Below are positions 29,242 through 38,946 of a stretch of 64,000 nt of DNA, piece by piece; within the stretch, counting starts at the first letter, position 1; each line of letters opens with the position of its first letter. Under the pieces are notes generated by a model. It was not told the origin of the DNA and did not search any database. It worked only from the letters and a program-made list of their open reading frames with translations. The DNA lies in assembly GCA_965262565.1 (NCBI GenBank), contig CBDHFQ010000015.1, positions 54,077 to 118,076 of the forward strand. Direction: 5' to 3'. The DNA is from CBDHFQ01 sp965262565. Its GTDB lineage: Bacteria > Bacteroidota > Bacteroidia > J057. Made by a program: the position numbers and the translations under genes.

Positions 29242-29859
29242 TTATTTATTCACCATTTTACCCCACTCTCTTATCTTTTGTACCATTTCTTCTTGCGTGT
29301 GGATGGCTTTATCTTTTGTATACCAAAGTTGAAGGTTCTTGGAAAACTCTTCATAAGGTACTGCAGGATTTTTTTTGTAATCTAATACCATTTCTTGCGC
29401 AGGAACAGGTCTGGGCCCCCACGAACCTATCACCTCCCCTGTATTTCCGTCCAGACATATAAGCTTGGGAATAGATTTAGTACCATTGGTTAAAAATTGA
29501 TCCATTAACTCAGGATGCTCATCTCTTAACAGAAGATACATCTCTATGTTATTACTTTCATTCACCATCGCTTGAAGTACTGGAAGAATTTGTGCTGCAT
29601 CCCCACACCAACCTTCTGTTAATACAATCCATTTAAGAGGACGTTCCAATGAGGCAATTGCCTTTTTTACTTCCTCGGTCAACGAAACCTGCTTGTCAAG
29701 GCGCTTCATTCGTTGGGCATTTAATTTGGTAAACCTTATCTTCAGTTCAGATTGATCTGTGCCCGTGGTCTTTTCCTGCTCCACTAATTCATCTACTAAT
29801 GCTCGATATTCAGCATAGCTTATGGCTTTGTCTACATAAACAGTTTCTACAGTTTGCAT
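29242..29859 (-). CDS. Thioredoxin-family protein with WCGD active site
   Basis: About 205 residues from the ATG at 29859 (MQTVETVYVDKA); an ATG 45 bp further upstream is possible. The fold region reads WIVLTEGWCGDAAQILPVLQ, with NIEMYLLLRDEHPELMDQFL and SIPKLICLD (cis-Pro). The usual CxxC is WCGDA, so only the first cysteine is kept; this matches the Thioredoxin_9-like group found in Bacteroidota and Firmicutes. A single-cysteine site argues against ordinary disulfide reductase activity; role unknown. Confidence 0.8.
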   Translation of the reverse strand: MQTVETVYVDKAISYAEYRALVDELVEQEKTTGTDQSELKIRFTKLNAQRMKRLDKQVSLTEEVKKAIASLERPLKWIVLTEGWCGDAAQILPVLQAMVNESNNIEMYLLLRDEHPELMDQFLTNGTKSIPKLICLDGNTGEVIGSWGPRPVPAQEMVLDYKKNPAVPYEEFSKNLQLWYTKDKAIHTQEEMVQKIREWGKMVNK

Positions 29860-30054
29860 ATATATTAGATATTGGCGATCAAAAATGTTGTACTTCGGAC
29901 GCAAAATTGAGGAATTTAAGCCTAATCCGTTTGTCCTATGTGAGACATTGTAAAAATAAGCTAGCTGGATAGCTAATGAATCATCGCTATCCAGCTTACA
30001 TGTACTTTATCTGTACTTTTGACTCTACATTTGTTAACTATTCCTGTATCCTAG

Positions 30055-31083
30055 CTAGTTTGCCCAGCTTGTTTGGCCTGGTGCTCTATCGCTCGGCATT
30101 AAGCCAAACCAATGAGGGTATTCAGGTACTATTTGACTAATTTCTTCCAGGCGATTCATTTCCTCATCAGTAAATGCTAGATCCACAGATGTTAGATTAT
30201 CTTCTAACTGGTTCATTTTCTTAGCTCCTATAATGACAGAGGTAACCCCTGGTTTATGAAGTAACCACGCCAGTGCTACTTGCGGCACAGATGCTCCATG
30301 TGCATTCGCTATTTCTTTCATCACATCTATAATATCATAGGCCTTTTCCTTATTAATTGGAGGAAAATCAAAACTAGACCTTCTGGAGGCAGCATCGGAT
30401 GACCCTTCTCTGGTAAATTTACCAGTGAGAAATCCCCCTGCTAATGGACTCCAGGGCATTATGGCAATTTGTTGATCCAAAGAAAAAGGAACGGTTTCCC
30501 TTTCAAGTTCGCGTCCGCCGATAGAATAATAGACCTGCGCAGACTTAAACTCGTGCCACCCATGAGACCTGGAGATATGCAATGCTTTCATTGCTTGCCA
30601 AGCTGGTAAATTACAATAACCTATGTATCGCACTTTTCCCTGCTCGACCACATCGTTCAGGGCTCTGAGAGTTTCCTCCATAGGAGTATCTGGATCAGAA
30701 GCGTGAATTTGATACAAATCGAGATAGTCTGTGTTTAAAGAAGTCAATGTCTTTTCTATCTGATTCATTATATGATGGCGAGTCAATCCAACATTGTTGA
30801 CGTTGCTATCCATTCGAAAGCGAACCTTAGAAGCGAGAATTACCTCTTTTCTTTTAGCTCCAAGTGCCTTACCGAGCATTTCTTCAGATTCGTGATTAGC
30901 ATATGCATCAGCAGTATCGAAAAAATTAATCCCACCATCTAGTGCTTTATGGACTAATTTATCGACATCAGGTTGCTGTAACGCACCGATAGCTTCAAAT
31001 ACTCCCTTTCCACCAAATGTCATCGCGCCCATACATAATTCAGACACGTATAATCCAGTGTTTCCAAATAATCTGTACTTCAT
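30055..31083 (-). CDS. Aldo/keto reductase
   Basis: 342 residues. NADPH-dependent reductase of the AKR fold; the catalytic tetrad is visible as Asp and Tyr in FFDTADAYANHESEEMLG, Lys in EVILASKVRF and His in LYQIHASDPDTP. The GCG/AFTDEEMNRLEEIS tail is typical of the YajO/tas-like group. It lies 64 bp downstream of a TetR regulator on the same strand, which probably controls it. Substrate unknown; detoxification of aldehydes is plausible. Confidence 0.9.
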   Translation of the reverse strand: MKYRLFGNTGLYVSELCMGAMTFGGKGVFEAIGALQQPDVDKLVHKALDGGINFFDTADAYANHESEEMLGKALGAKRKEVILASKVRFRMDSNVNNVGLTRHHIMNQIEKTLTSLNTDYLDLYQIHASDPDTPMEETLRALNDVVEQGKVRYIGYCNLPAWQAMKALHISRSHGWHEFKSAQVYYSIGGRELERETVPFSLDQQIAIMPWSPLAGGFLTGKFTREGSSDAASRRSSFDFPPINKEKAYDIIDVMKEIANAHGASVPQVALAWLLHKPGVTSVIIGAKKMNQLEDNLTSVDLAFTDEEMNRLEEISQIVPEYPHWFGLMPSDRAPGQTSWAN

Positions 31084-31147
31084 GACTAGTATGATATTAA
31101 AATTAATAAATAAAGGTTTATTTATTTATGTGTGAAAAAATTGATTC

Positions 31148-31726
31148 CTAATTTGTACTCAAAGAATCCCACGTACATTCCATTGCCAAGTCCAGTATTT
31201 CCTCCGTGGGCATCAGATGTCCGGCTATCACATTTTTAGCTAATTGAGCCAAAGGAGCATAAAACAAAGGAAAAATTAAGGATTGTGGCATCTTCTTTAT
31301 TTCTCCTCTCTCCATTGCCCTTTCAAAAAAATCCATTAAAGGCTGAAACTGACGCATACCTTCTTCCCTGGATACATGAGTGATAAAAGGGCTATTAGAA
31401 AATTGCTCCAAAAAAGTGTACTCCATTTTATAAGTGATCAACACTTCAAAATAATTTCTCCATATCAGCATACAGGCATCTCTCGCTTTCATTTCCAATT
31501 TATACCCTTTCATAATATCCTTGGCAACCAAGCTTTTAAGATCCATATAGAGTTGATTGATAATACTTTCTGTATTTTCAAAATATATGTAAATGGTCGC
31601 TGGAGCTACTTTGGCCTTTTTCCCGATTTTGGACATAGAAAGACCATGAAAACCTTCCGCTGTCACCAGTTCCAGCGTAGCTTTAAGAATTGCCTCATAT
31701 TTTTCTTCAGACTTTGGTCTTGCCAT
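31148..31726 (-). CDS. TetR/AcrR-family transcriptional regulator
   Basis: 192 residues with an N-terminal TetR helix-turn-helix (AILKATLELVTAEGFHGLSM, IGKKAKVAPATIYIYFENTE). It begins just after a palindrome-like AT-rich stretch (TAAATAAACGATTATTTACTTA at about 31740) that could be its operator. Likely repressor of itself and the downstream aldo/keto reductase. Confidence 0.85.
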   Translation of the reverse strand: MARPKSEEKYEAILKATLELVTAEGFHGLSMSKIGKKAKVAPATIYIYFENTESIINQLYMDLKSLVAKDIMKGYKLEMKARDACMLIWRNYFEVLITYKMEYTFLEQFSNSPFITHVSREEGMRQFQPLMDFFERAMERGEIKKMPQSLIFPLFYAPLAQLAKNVIAGHLMPTEEILDLAMECTWDSLSTN

Positions 31727-31893
31727 ATTCTCAAAGTTAAATAAATAAACGATTATTTACTTATATAGTTACTGAAATGTTGAATTCTTTCTATATTACT
31801 TTTCATACTGACGTAACTAAATAGAATATTTTGGGGTTACACAATTAGTTGTTATACTTATTATTAGCTAAATAACTATTTAATACTACGATT

Positions 31894-33006
31894 ATGATTC
31901 GCATTCCATCTCATATACAACGCTTAAAAAAATATAAACCAGGTAAGCCTGGTAAAAATCTGTTTTCTTTTGATAATCAGCAACAAACTATTCTAAGCAG
32001 CAATGAAAATAACCTGGGGCCTTCTCCCAAAGCTATGGAGGCAATGAAAGAAGGATTGTCGAGTATGCATCTTTATCCAGACCCGACAGCAGAAGAACTA
32101 ACTGCCCGATTATCAGAAATCCTGACTATTTCACCAGATCATTTGATATTTGGTAATGGGTCAGATGGTCTACTCTATTGCCTGTGCAAAGCTTTCATTT
32201 CGCCTGGAGAAGAAATTCTCACTTCTGAAGGAAGCTTTGTTGCTATGCGAGTGATGGCCAACATTCACAATGTACCCATGGTATGTGTCCCTCAAAAAGA
32301 AGGATATACGTTTGATCTGGAGGCTATACTTTCTCATATCAACGATCGAACTAAAATTATCTATTTAGTCAATCCCAATAATCCCACTGGAACTATGATC
32401 AGAGAAAAGGAGCTGGAAGACTTTATAACCAAAGTTCCTTCTCACATTTTGGTGGTTGTAGATGAAGCCTATTTTGAGTATGCCAGCAATTTATCTGAAG
32501 AATATCCTGATAGCACTATGTTAGGATATGATCATGTACTCACTTTGAGGACTTTTTCTAAAGCATATGGTTTAGCAGGACTCAGATTGGGATATGGAAT
32601 TGCTCATCCACTCATTATAGATGCGCTTAAAAAAGCAAGATTAACTTTCGAACCTAATGCTATCGCCCAAATTGCTGGGTTAGCCGCCTTAGATGATAGA
32701 GCACATCTTGAGAAATCCCTCGAAGTCAATACAAAAGGCCTGAATATGTATTATTCCTGTTTCGATCGGCTGGGAATTTACTATGCTCCCTCTTTCGCTA
32801 ATTTTGTGATGATAGATCTGGGAACAGAAGCTAAAGTGGAACAAACATTTGAGGCACTGAAAAGTAGAGGACTTCTCACTAGAAGACTTGCCTCTTTTGG
32901 TTTACCACATTGTATGAGAATTTCTGTTGGCACGCAGGAAGAAAGTCAAAGATTCGTCAAAGAGATAGAAGATATATTTCAAACGGAATTATTACTTACC
33001 ACATAG
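31894..33006 (+). CDS. hisC: Histidinol-phosphate aminotransferase-like PLP enzyme
   Basis: 370 residues, fold-type I aminotransferase. Motifs: LSSNENNLGPSPKAMEAM, YLVNPNNPTGTM, VVVDEAYFEYA and RTFSKAYGLAGLRLGYG (PLP-binding Lys in SKAYG). This is the HisC pattern, catalysing histidinol-phosphate/2-oxoglutarate transamination. No other his genes are close, so it may be a HisC-like paralog acting on aromatic or other amino acids. Confidence 0.8.
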   Translation: MIRIPSHIQRLKKYKPGKPGKNLFSFDNQQQTILSSNENNLGPSPKAMEAMKEGLSSMHLYPDPTAEELTARLSEILTISPDHLIFGNGSDGLLYCLCKAFISPGEEILTSEGSFVAMRVMANIHNVPMVCVPQKEGYTFDLEAILSHINDRTKIIYLVNPNNPTGTMIREKELEDFITKVPSHILVVVDEAYFEYASNLSEEYPDSTMLGYDHVLTLRTFSKAYGLAGLRLGYGIAHPLIIDALKKARLTFEPNAIAQIAGLAALDDRAHLEKSLEVNTKGLNMYYSCFDRLGIYYAPSFANFVMIDLGTEAKVEQTFEALKSRGLLTRRLASFGLPHCMRISVGTQEESQRFVKEIEDIFQTELLLTT

Positions 33007-33016
33007 ATAAATGATA

Positions 33017-33065
33017 ATCAGGAAACTCATCTAACCCCACCGAGGATTCAGATGAGTTTCCTGAT
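33017..33065 (+). terminator. Rho-independent terminator after the hisC-like gene
   Basis: A perfect 16-bp stem: ATCAGGAAACTCATCT at 33017-33032 and its complement at 33050-33065, followed by ATTTTTCTC. It lies between the hisC-like gene and the convergent lipase-like gene. Confidence 0.8.
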
Positions 33066-33094
33066 ATTTTTCTCTTGAATAAATAACTACCTTT

Positions 33095-34600
33095 CTACTC
33101 AATAACAATTGAATGTTGGTACCATTGGTCTTCAATACGTACTCTTAAGAAATAAATTCCTTGAGTCAGCTCACTCTCATTCAATTCATTGAGCTTTAAG
33201 TTCCATTCCTGGTGGCCTCTTCCTACTCTTCCTGCTTCCTCCTGGTATATCATTCTACCCATTAGATCCAACATCTCAAATTGTACCCCTGCTAATTGAT
33301 TCAGGTTCATGGAAATAATTAAAAGATCTGAAGCCGGATTTGGATATACCCGTACAGAAGTTCCTTCATTTAAGTATTTTTCAATGGAAGTAGTCAATGG
33401 ACTGAAAAATTCGATCGTAGCTAACATGGCGGGAAGAAAGCAATCATTATGACTCACATCTGTACCCAGGATCTGTCCCTGCACATTTCCTTCATTCTCA
33501 TTAAAGTCTATGAGTGCCTGAACAGAATTTTCAGCATCGACTAATTCATCTCCTTCACAATAGGCAATTAAGGTGGGGGCAATAGGAGCAAAATCTGTAA
33601 CATCATTATCTTCCAGTGCCGCCCTCAACGTATTATTGGGATTATTTGCTAAATCATCGATAAAGGTCTCGACAAATAATTCTCTCAATAAAAAATTCCC
33701 CCCTTCACTCAGAGAGACTCCAGCTATCCTGACATTAATCGTATCATTATTTATCTCGCCATTTCTGTATTCCTCTGAAAAAAATAAGTCAGCAATAGGA
33801 ACAAATTCTGGCTTAAGTACTTTAAATATATCGCTATAAATATTCCCATACACTTCCTGATATGCTAGAAAAATATTCAAAAATATGGCAGGACAACAGG
33901 TGGTAAAATTTGGATCCAGGAGATCATTGATAATTAAGGAAGGGAGATAAGGGCCAGACAAATACGCCGCAGCCTGTATAGTAAATTCTGAGGTGTGATT
34001 CTGCTGAAGTTCTCTGTGCAAAGCAGCAGAAGTGTGCGCTCCCTGAGAATAACCGGATAAAAACAGCAATCCATTCCAATTTGCATTCAGGTCAGGAAGA
34101 AGATCTCTGACCACATATAACATATCCACTGCTGCAGAAGCTTCTGATTCCGCATGCAAAACTGGATGAAATCCCCTGGATTCTCCTAATCCCAACAGAT
34201 CCGGGATAAAGGTAATATATCCCTGTCCGGCAAAGACATTCCCCTGCAAACTACTAATAGGATCTAAATTGGAAGGGACAAAAGGATGAGAAGTCGTACC
34301 ATGTTGAACAGCTAAGAGCGGTAATCCTACTCCTCCCACATCGGGAATCAGCAATAATCCCGAAGCTGTATCTACTATTCCCTCCAGATCAAAGGTTGTA
34401 TATAATATTTTGAAGGCAGTGGCACCATTTTGGGCCGGAAATCCAAAAGTAGCAGCACTTAATTCCTCCGTGGTATAGAACCGAAGCTCCTCTGCGGAAA
34501 TAAGTTGTCGAATATCCTGTCCGATCGAATAAAATGGACTATTTAGCCAGAGTACAAGGGTGAAAGCTGCCAGATATCTGCCAGAAACTTGAAAAATCAT
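33095..34600 (-). CDS. Secreted lipase-like alpha/beta hydrolase with T9SS domain
   Basis: 501 residues: signal peptide (YLAAFTLVLWLNSPFYSIG), an alpha/beta-hydrolase resembling secretory lipases (PLLAVQHGTTSHP, YITFIPDLLGLGESRG, nucleophile elbow LSGYSQGAHTSAAL with Ser in GYSQG; LIAYCEGDELVD before the acid; VSHNDCF for the His) and a type A T9SS sorting domain (VRVYPNPASDLLIISMNLN, GIYFLRVRIEDQWY). Probably degrades lipids or esters outside the cell. Confidence 0.85.
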   Translation of the reverse strand: MIFQVSGRYLAAFTLVLWLNSPFYSIGQDIRQLISAEELRFYTTEELSAATFGFPAQNGATAFKILYTTFDLEGIVDTASGLLLIPDVGGVGLPLLAVQHGTTSHPFVPSNLDPISSLQGNVFAGQGYITFIPDLLGLGESRGFHPVLHAESEASAAVDMLYVVRDLLPDLNANWNGLLFLSGYSQGAHTSAALHRELQQNHTSEFTIQAAAYLSGPYLPSLIINDLLDPNFTTCCPAIFLNIFLAYQEVYGNIYSDIFKVLKPEFVPIADLFFSEEYRNGEINNDTINVRIAGVSLSEGGNFLLRELFVETFIDDLANNPNNTLRAALEDNDVTDFAPIAPTLIAYCEGDELVDAENSVQALIDFNENEGNVQGQILGTDVSHNDCFLPAMLATIEFFSPLTTSIEKYLNEGTSVRVYPNPASDLLIISMNLNQLAGVQFEMLDLMGRMIYQEEAGRVGRGHQEWNLKLNELNESELTQGIYFLRVRIEDQWYQHSIVIE

Positions 34601-34761
34601 TTATAATAGGACGTTTAGGTAAAAAAACTAAGTTATTAAATTCTATACAAATAGCCGGAGAATAAAGAATAAGTATTGAAAAAAAATTTATGATATAATA
34701 ATTTCTTTATATAGATAAGACTTAAAATTTAAGTTTATTGGGACAACAAAGTAGCTGATTT

Positions 34762-35199
34762 TTGTATTTTTACTTTATGCGATTTAACAACGTATTATTT
34801 GGAACAGGCCTACATTCGAAAAATACTGATCTTGGATTGTTATTTTTACGCGTGTTTGCAGGTTTTTCGATGGCATTTGCTCATGGGATAGGGAAATTAC
34901 CTCCCTCAGATGGATTTATAGAAGGTGTAGGTAATTTGGGATTTCCGATCCCCTCTTTTTTTGCATGGGCTGCTAGTCTATCTGAATTTCTGGGCGGTAT
35001 TCTAATTGGTTTGGGATTACTGACGCGTCCATCCGCCTTCTTCTTATCTATTACTATGGCTGTAGCTGCCTTTCTTAGACATGGAGATGATCCGTTTAGC
35101 GGGCAGGAAAAGGCCCTTCTCTACATGATGATCTTCTTTATGTTTCTCTTTACAGGCGCAGGTAGATTCAGTGTAGATGCTCAGATCAAGAAAAGATAA
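34762..35199 (+). CDS. DoxX-family membrane protein
   Basis: 145 residues with four predicted membrane helices (LFLRVFAGFSMAFAHGIGKL, FFAWAASLSEFLGGILIGLG, SAFFLSITMAVAAFLRH, ALLYMMIFFMFLFTGAG). The pattern LRVFAGFSMAFAHGIGKL is characteristic of DoxX/DoxD-like proteins, often linked to respiratory or redox functions. An alternative start 15 bp further in (MRFNN) is likely: MYFYF precedes it. Confidence 0.85.
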   Translation: MYFYFMRFNNVLFGTGLHSKNTDLGLLFLRVFAGFSMAFAHGIGKLPPSDGFIEGVGNLGFPIPSFFAWAASLSEFLGGILIGLGLLTRPSAFFLSITMAVAAFLRHGDDPFSGQEKALLYMMIFFMFLFTGAGRFSVDAQIKKR

Positions 35200-35234
35200 A
35201 GGATCCTCCGCATTGGCACAAGTCACCCATATCC

Positions 35235-36272
35235 TTAATCCAGATATCGCTCTCTAAATTTTTTCAATTGACTTTCAGAACCAAGAATATATAAGCGATC
35301 GTCTGGTTCTATATCTTTATGAGGAGGAGGGTTGAGGTAAATATATCCACTGGCCCTTTTGAATCCTATAACAGAAACGCCTGTGTGTGAACGGATTTGT
35401 AATTCGGATAGTGACTTCCCTATCAACTTGGGATAATTTTCACATAACACATCCTCTAAAAACAAATCGGGATTCCCTTCTCCTGTAACCAGATCGATAA
35501 ATTCCATCATACTCGGACGGGTGATCAGATTCACCATCCTCCTACCCCCTATCACGTTTGGGATAATCACCTCATTTGCTCCTGCCTTCTTTAGCTTGGA
35601 AATCGTACTTTCCTGAGAAGCTCTTGCCACAATATTCAACTCAGGATTCATTTCTCTTGCTGTCAATGTGATATATACGTTTTCAGCATCTGTAGCCAAG
35701 GAACTTACCAGGCCTTTTGCGGTCCTGATATTCGCTTTTTCCAATATATCCTCCTGTGTGGCATCTCCCAGAACAATTAAAATGCTCTCACTGTGATGAG
35801 TATAAAATTCATCAATAACTTTTTCGTCAGCTTCAATGATAACGAAAGCATGATTTTGGCGTTCCAATTCCATTGCCGCTTCTCTTCCATTACGACCTAA
35901 TCCACAAATAATAATATGACCTTCCAGTTTACTCACTCTTCGATTTATTTTATATCGATGGAAAATACTTTGAATCTCTCCTTCTACAATAAAGGTGGTT
36001 ATAGTGGTCACTCCATATATGAATGTCCCAGCACTAAAAATAATCAGCAATATGGAAAAAAGCTTCCCCGCACCACTCAATTCTGACAAGGTCCCAAAAC
36101 CCACCGTACTCATCGTGATGATCGTCATGAAAGCAGAATCTAGCCAACTATATCCTTCAATAATGGAATATCCCAATATTCCGACCAAGGTGGTAGTTAA
36201 TAATAAAAGTATGGCGAACCCTATCCTTCGCAGGGAAGAATGAATATTCATGTACCTGGTTTTTACGCCCAA
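35235..36272 (-). CDS. Potassium channel with TrkA-N/RCK domain
   Basis: 345 residues: two membrane helices flanking the pore loop with selectivity filter TMSTVGFGTL, then an RCK/TrkA-N domain with the nucleotide-binding HIIICGLGRNGREAAMELE and an RCK-C domain (SVIGFKRASGYIYLNPPPHK). This is the two-helix MthK-like architecture. Predicted role: ligand-gated K+ transport in the inner membrane. Start at 36272 gives MGVKTRYMNIHSS; the ATG at 36251 is an alternative. Confidence 0.9.
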   Translation of the reverse strand: MGVKTRYMNIHSSLRRIGFAILLLLTTTLVGILGYSIIEGYSWLDSAFMTIITMSTVGFGTLSELSGAGKLFSILLIIFSAGTFIYGVTTITTFIVEGEIQSIFHRYKINRRVSKLEGHIIICGLGRNGREAAMELERQNHAFVIIEADEKVIDEFYTHHSESILIVLGDATQEDILEKANIRTAKGLVSSLATDAENVYITLTAREMNPELNIVARASQESTISKLKKAGANEVIIPNVIGGRRMVNLITRPSMMEFIDLVTGEGNPDLFLEDVLCENYPKLIGKSLSELQIRSHTGVSVIGFKRASGYIYLNPPPHKDIEPDDRLYILGSESQLKKFRERYLD

Positions 36273-36305
36273 AGATAATGTATTGCTGGTAAATTAGGGT
36301 ATAAA

Positions 36306-36337
36306 TTTGGTACAATGATGGAATACCTCTATCTTTG
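36306..36337 (+). promoter_or_regulatory. Bacteroidetes-type promoter for tRNA-Ala
   Basis: TTTG at 36306-36309, a 20-base spacer and a perfect TATCTTTG -7 box at 36330-36337, 32 bp before the tRNA. It is the best match to the -33/-7 consensus seen in this window. Confidence 0.75.
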
Positions 36338-36369
36338 CATGGCTTAAGAAAATGATACCATCATTATTT

Positions 36370-36443
36370 GGGGCATTAGCTCAGTTGGCTAGAGCGCCAC
36401 ACTGGCAGTGTGGAGGCCAGCGGTTCGAATCCGCTATGCTCCA
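36370..36443 (+). tRNA. tRNA-Ala (anticodon GGC)
   Basis: A 74-base cloverleaf: acceptor GGGGCAT pairs with ATGCTCC including the G3:U70 pair that identifies alanine tRNAs; D-arm GCTC-AGTTGGCTA-GAGC; anticodon loop CTGGCAG gives GGC; T-arm AGCGG-TTCGAAT-CCGCT. The CCA end is not encoded. Confidence 0.97.
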
Positions 36444-37234
36444 CTTCTTTTCCTCTCTCTTGCATTAGTCCCTATTTCCTTCAACAGTTTTTCTATCGAC
36501 CTTGGAACTCCTTTCCTAGATAATCCTATTATTTGCTACTCCACAATCATCTTATGTATGGTGAACCTCATATTCCCATAGGTAGATTCATGCCCATTGG
36601 AACATCTACTACCTCCTATTCCATCTCTGTTTGTTTTGTTCAATGCTCCTATCTATTATGTGTTGATCAATGATCTATAGCTAATAAATTGTGCAATACT
36701 GTTTATATAACTCAGATTGCCATACATACACCTTACTCAAAAAGGAAATTTGCTTTTCTCTTGTTTAGTTAGTTGTTTAATAGGATTATTTCGATTGTTT
36801 TTCAGGGAATTAGTAACATAATATTGTTCCCGCTAAAGCTGTTGATCAACCTATTGAGAAGAGGATATTCATTAACTGCTTTAAGTATGTTATTCACTAA
36901 GCATCATTTACAATATATAAGAAGTTTTTCAATAGAGGAATCCACTTATTAAATCATTATAAATGATTATTTTTCATTTATTGGCACAACCTAATCCTAT
37001 ATGTGAATACATAAAATTACTGCTAAATTAATTGGGATTAATCTTTTTAAATGTGATATTAGTCAACGCAAATAAATTATCGCTAGAGGGTGAAATCGTT
37101 CCGCCAATAACTCCATCTATTTTCAGCGGACTTAAACCTATTTTTATACTTTTTTACAACTATATGCTAACACTCGAATCCATATATGGGATTGGCGATT
37201 TATTTATTTATCATCATTTAAGTAGAAGACCTTT
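36444..37234. other. Intergenic region without recognised genes
   Basis: About 790 bp of AT-rich DNA. I find no convincing coding frame; a 70-residue frame near its end (37032-37244) lacks recognisable features. A weak hairpin AATCATT...AATGATT followed by ATTTTT lies at about 36952-36975, and the palindrome TTGATCAA occurs twice (about 36663 and 36843). Confidence 0.55.
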
Positions 37235-38365
37235 ATGTGTTTGAGAAGCATTACGACCATTGTTTTCATTCTACTATATATTTCGGGAATCTGCCAACAA
37301 AGAATCCTCATTATACATGCCTACTCCAGTAAATCCGGCAGAGCATATCTATTGCAAAGCGAATCTGATAGATATCTGGTAAAGGAAGCCTTTGGTTGTA
37401 AATTTGGTTTGGGAGGTATTGGTAAGCAAAGAGTTAATGATAAGAAAACACCTTTGGGTCATTATCAGACACACTGGGCAGATGTGAAAAACAAAAAAAT
37501 AAAACGCTACCTGGAATCTTTCGGTGGATATTTCTTACCCATTGACTATCCTAATAGTTGCGATAACAATTTAGGCAGAACGGGTAGTGCCATAGGTCTG
37601 CATGGAGGTTTAAATCGAAATACTAATGGATGTATCCGAATCATCGATAAACAGTATCAGCGCGTCAATCAAACAGGAATAGAAACTGTAGTTGATTTTG
37701 CCAGAAGAGGAACAGATGTCGTTATTACAGATTATCTTCCATCGGGTCTAATCACCAGCCCCCAAAGGTATCTTTCCAGGGAAGCGTCTGACTATTGGGA
37801 AATGATCATTAGCAGCAGGAGATGTTATGCAGAAATGATTCAATTATTAAAACGCTTTTCTGAAAAGAAGCCTCATACAGCTAGTAAACCCTCTTTGGCT
37901 GGATTAGGAAATTTGAGTTTGCTCCAATCTAATCAGACATGTCTGGCAGTGATAGATGAGGATGACAAATTTACACACATTAGAAAAGCACAAAGCGAAC
38001 GATCTGAATCATTGGGAATTGTATACAGAAACGAAACTTTTGTCTATACTAGTACTGCATCTGACTGGACGAGTGTTACTTCCCAAAAAAACATAGAGGG
38101 TTTTATGCGGACGAATAAAATAAATACGCTGGTTTGTAGAATAGATGGAATTGCACAAATAGATGATCCAGATGGCTTTACTTTCATTAGAACCCACCCT
38201 TCGAAGGAAGCTAAAGTAATAGGAAAAGTATTTCAGGGAGAAGAATTTTGGTATAAAATTATGAGTGATGATTGGTGGAAAGTTACAACCAAATATGGGA
38301 AACAAGGTTACATGCATAAATCACGCATAAGCCCGGGAAAAAAAGGGTTCGTATTCACAAGATAG
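37235..38365 (+). CDS. L,D-transpeptidase (YkuD) with C-terminal SH3-like domains
   Basis: 376 residues: signal peptide (SITTIVFILLYISGICQ), then a YkuD-type catalytic domain with KTPLGHYQ and the active-site motif IGLHGGLNRNTNGCIRI (His123 and nucleophile Cys133), then two SH3b-like repeats (FTHIRKAQSERSESLGIVYR..., FTFIRTHPSKEAKVIGKVFQ...). Predicted periplasmic enzyme that forms 3-3 peptidoglycan crosslinks or attaches proteins to peptidoglycan; SH3 repeats would bind the wall. Confidence 0.85.
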   Translation: MCLRSITTIVFILLYISGICQQRILIIHAYSSKSGRAYLLQSESDRYLVKEAFGCKFGLGGIGKQRVNDKKTPLGHYQTHWADVKNKKIKRYLESFGGYFLPIDYPNSCDNNLGRTGSAIGLHGGLNRNTNGCIRIIDKQYQRVNQTGIETVVDFARRGTDVVITDYLPSGLITSPQRYLSREASDYWEMIISSRRCYAEMIQLLKRFSEKKPHTASKPSLAGLGNLSLLQSNQTCLAVIDEDDKFTHIRKAQSERSESLGIVYRNETFVYTSTASDWTSVTSQKNIEGFMRTNKINTLVCRIDGIAQIDDPDGFTFIRTHPSKEAKVIGKVFQGEEFWYKIMSDDWWKVTTKYGKQGYMHKSRISPGKKGFVFTR

Positions 38366-38425
38366 CACATTCCACGCACCTACGCTTATCATTCTGTAGA
38401 TAATTTACAGCCACGCTTATATCCT

Positions 38426-38908
38426 ATGGAACCTAACATCGCACATATTCCTTCCAAAACACTCATAGGAAGAAAAGAATTGATGTCATTTGCTTCCGAT
38501 AAAACCAGCTTGTTATGGCAATCATTCATGCCCAGAAAAAGGGAAATACCTCATCAGCTAGGGATAGAACTTTACTCTGTAGAAATGTATCCTGATACAC
38601 ATTTTTTCACTCAATTTGACCCGCAGAGAATTTTTGAAAAATGGGCTGCTATTGAAGTATCTCACATAGAAACTGTTCCAGAGGGAATGGCAACCCTGGT
38701 AATTCCTGAAGGACTTTATGCCATATTTCTCTATCAAGGAAAAGGTAGTGAAGCTGCTGCAACCTACCAATATATTTTTTCTAGCTGGATTCCTCTATCA
38801 GATTACCAATTAGATTATAGACCTCATTTGGCCGTCATGGGTGAAAAGTACAAAAATGAAGATCCTAATTCTGAAGAAGAATTATATATCCCTGTAAAGC
38901 TAAAGTAA
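38426..38908 (+). CDS. GyrI-like small-molecule-binding protein
   Basis: 160 residues matching the GyrI/AraC-effector-binding fold: LWQSFMPRKREI, WAAIEVSHIETVPEGMATLV, GLYAIFLYQGKGSEAAATYQ, YQLDYRPHLAVMGEKY and EEELYIPVK at the end. There is no DNA-binding domain, so it is a stand-alone version. Role unknown; relatives bind drugs or gyrase. Confidence 0.8.
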   Translation: MEPNIAHIPSKTLIGRKELMSFASDKTSLLWQSFMPRKREIPHQLGIELYSVEMYPDTHFFTQFDPQRIFEKWAAIEVSHIETVPEGMATLVIPEGLYAIFLYQGKGSEAAATYQYIFSSWIPLSDYQLDYRPHLAVMGEKYKNEDPNSEEELYIPVKLK

Positions 38909-38946
38909 TTATTTGGGACAATGATTCCCACGAATGAATATTGGCT

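Noticed and set aside
36660..36855. FNR-type operators (TTGATCAA twice)
   Set aside because: The FNR/CRP consensus needs TTGAT-N4-ATCAA; here the half-sites touch with no spacer, and the region lies beside a tRNA and an L,D-transpeptidase, not the regulatory island.
37032..37244. 70-residue reading frame before the L,D-transpeptidase
   Set aside because: Overlaps the real gene start in another frame and shows no family features.
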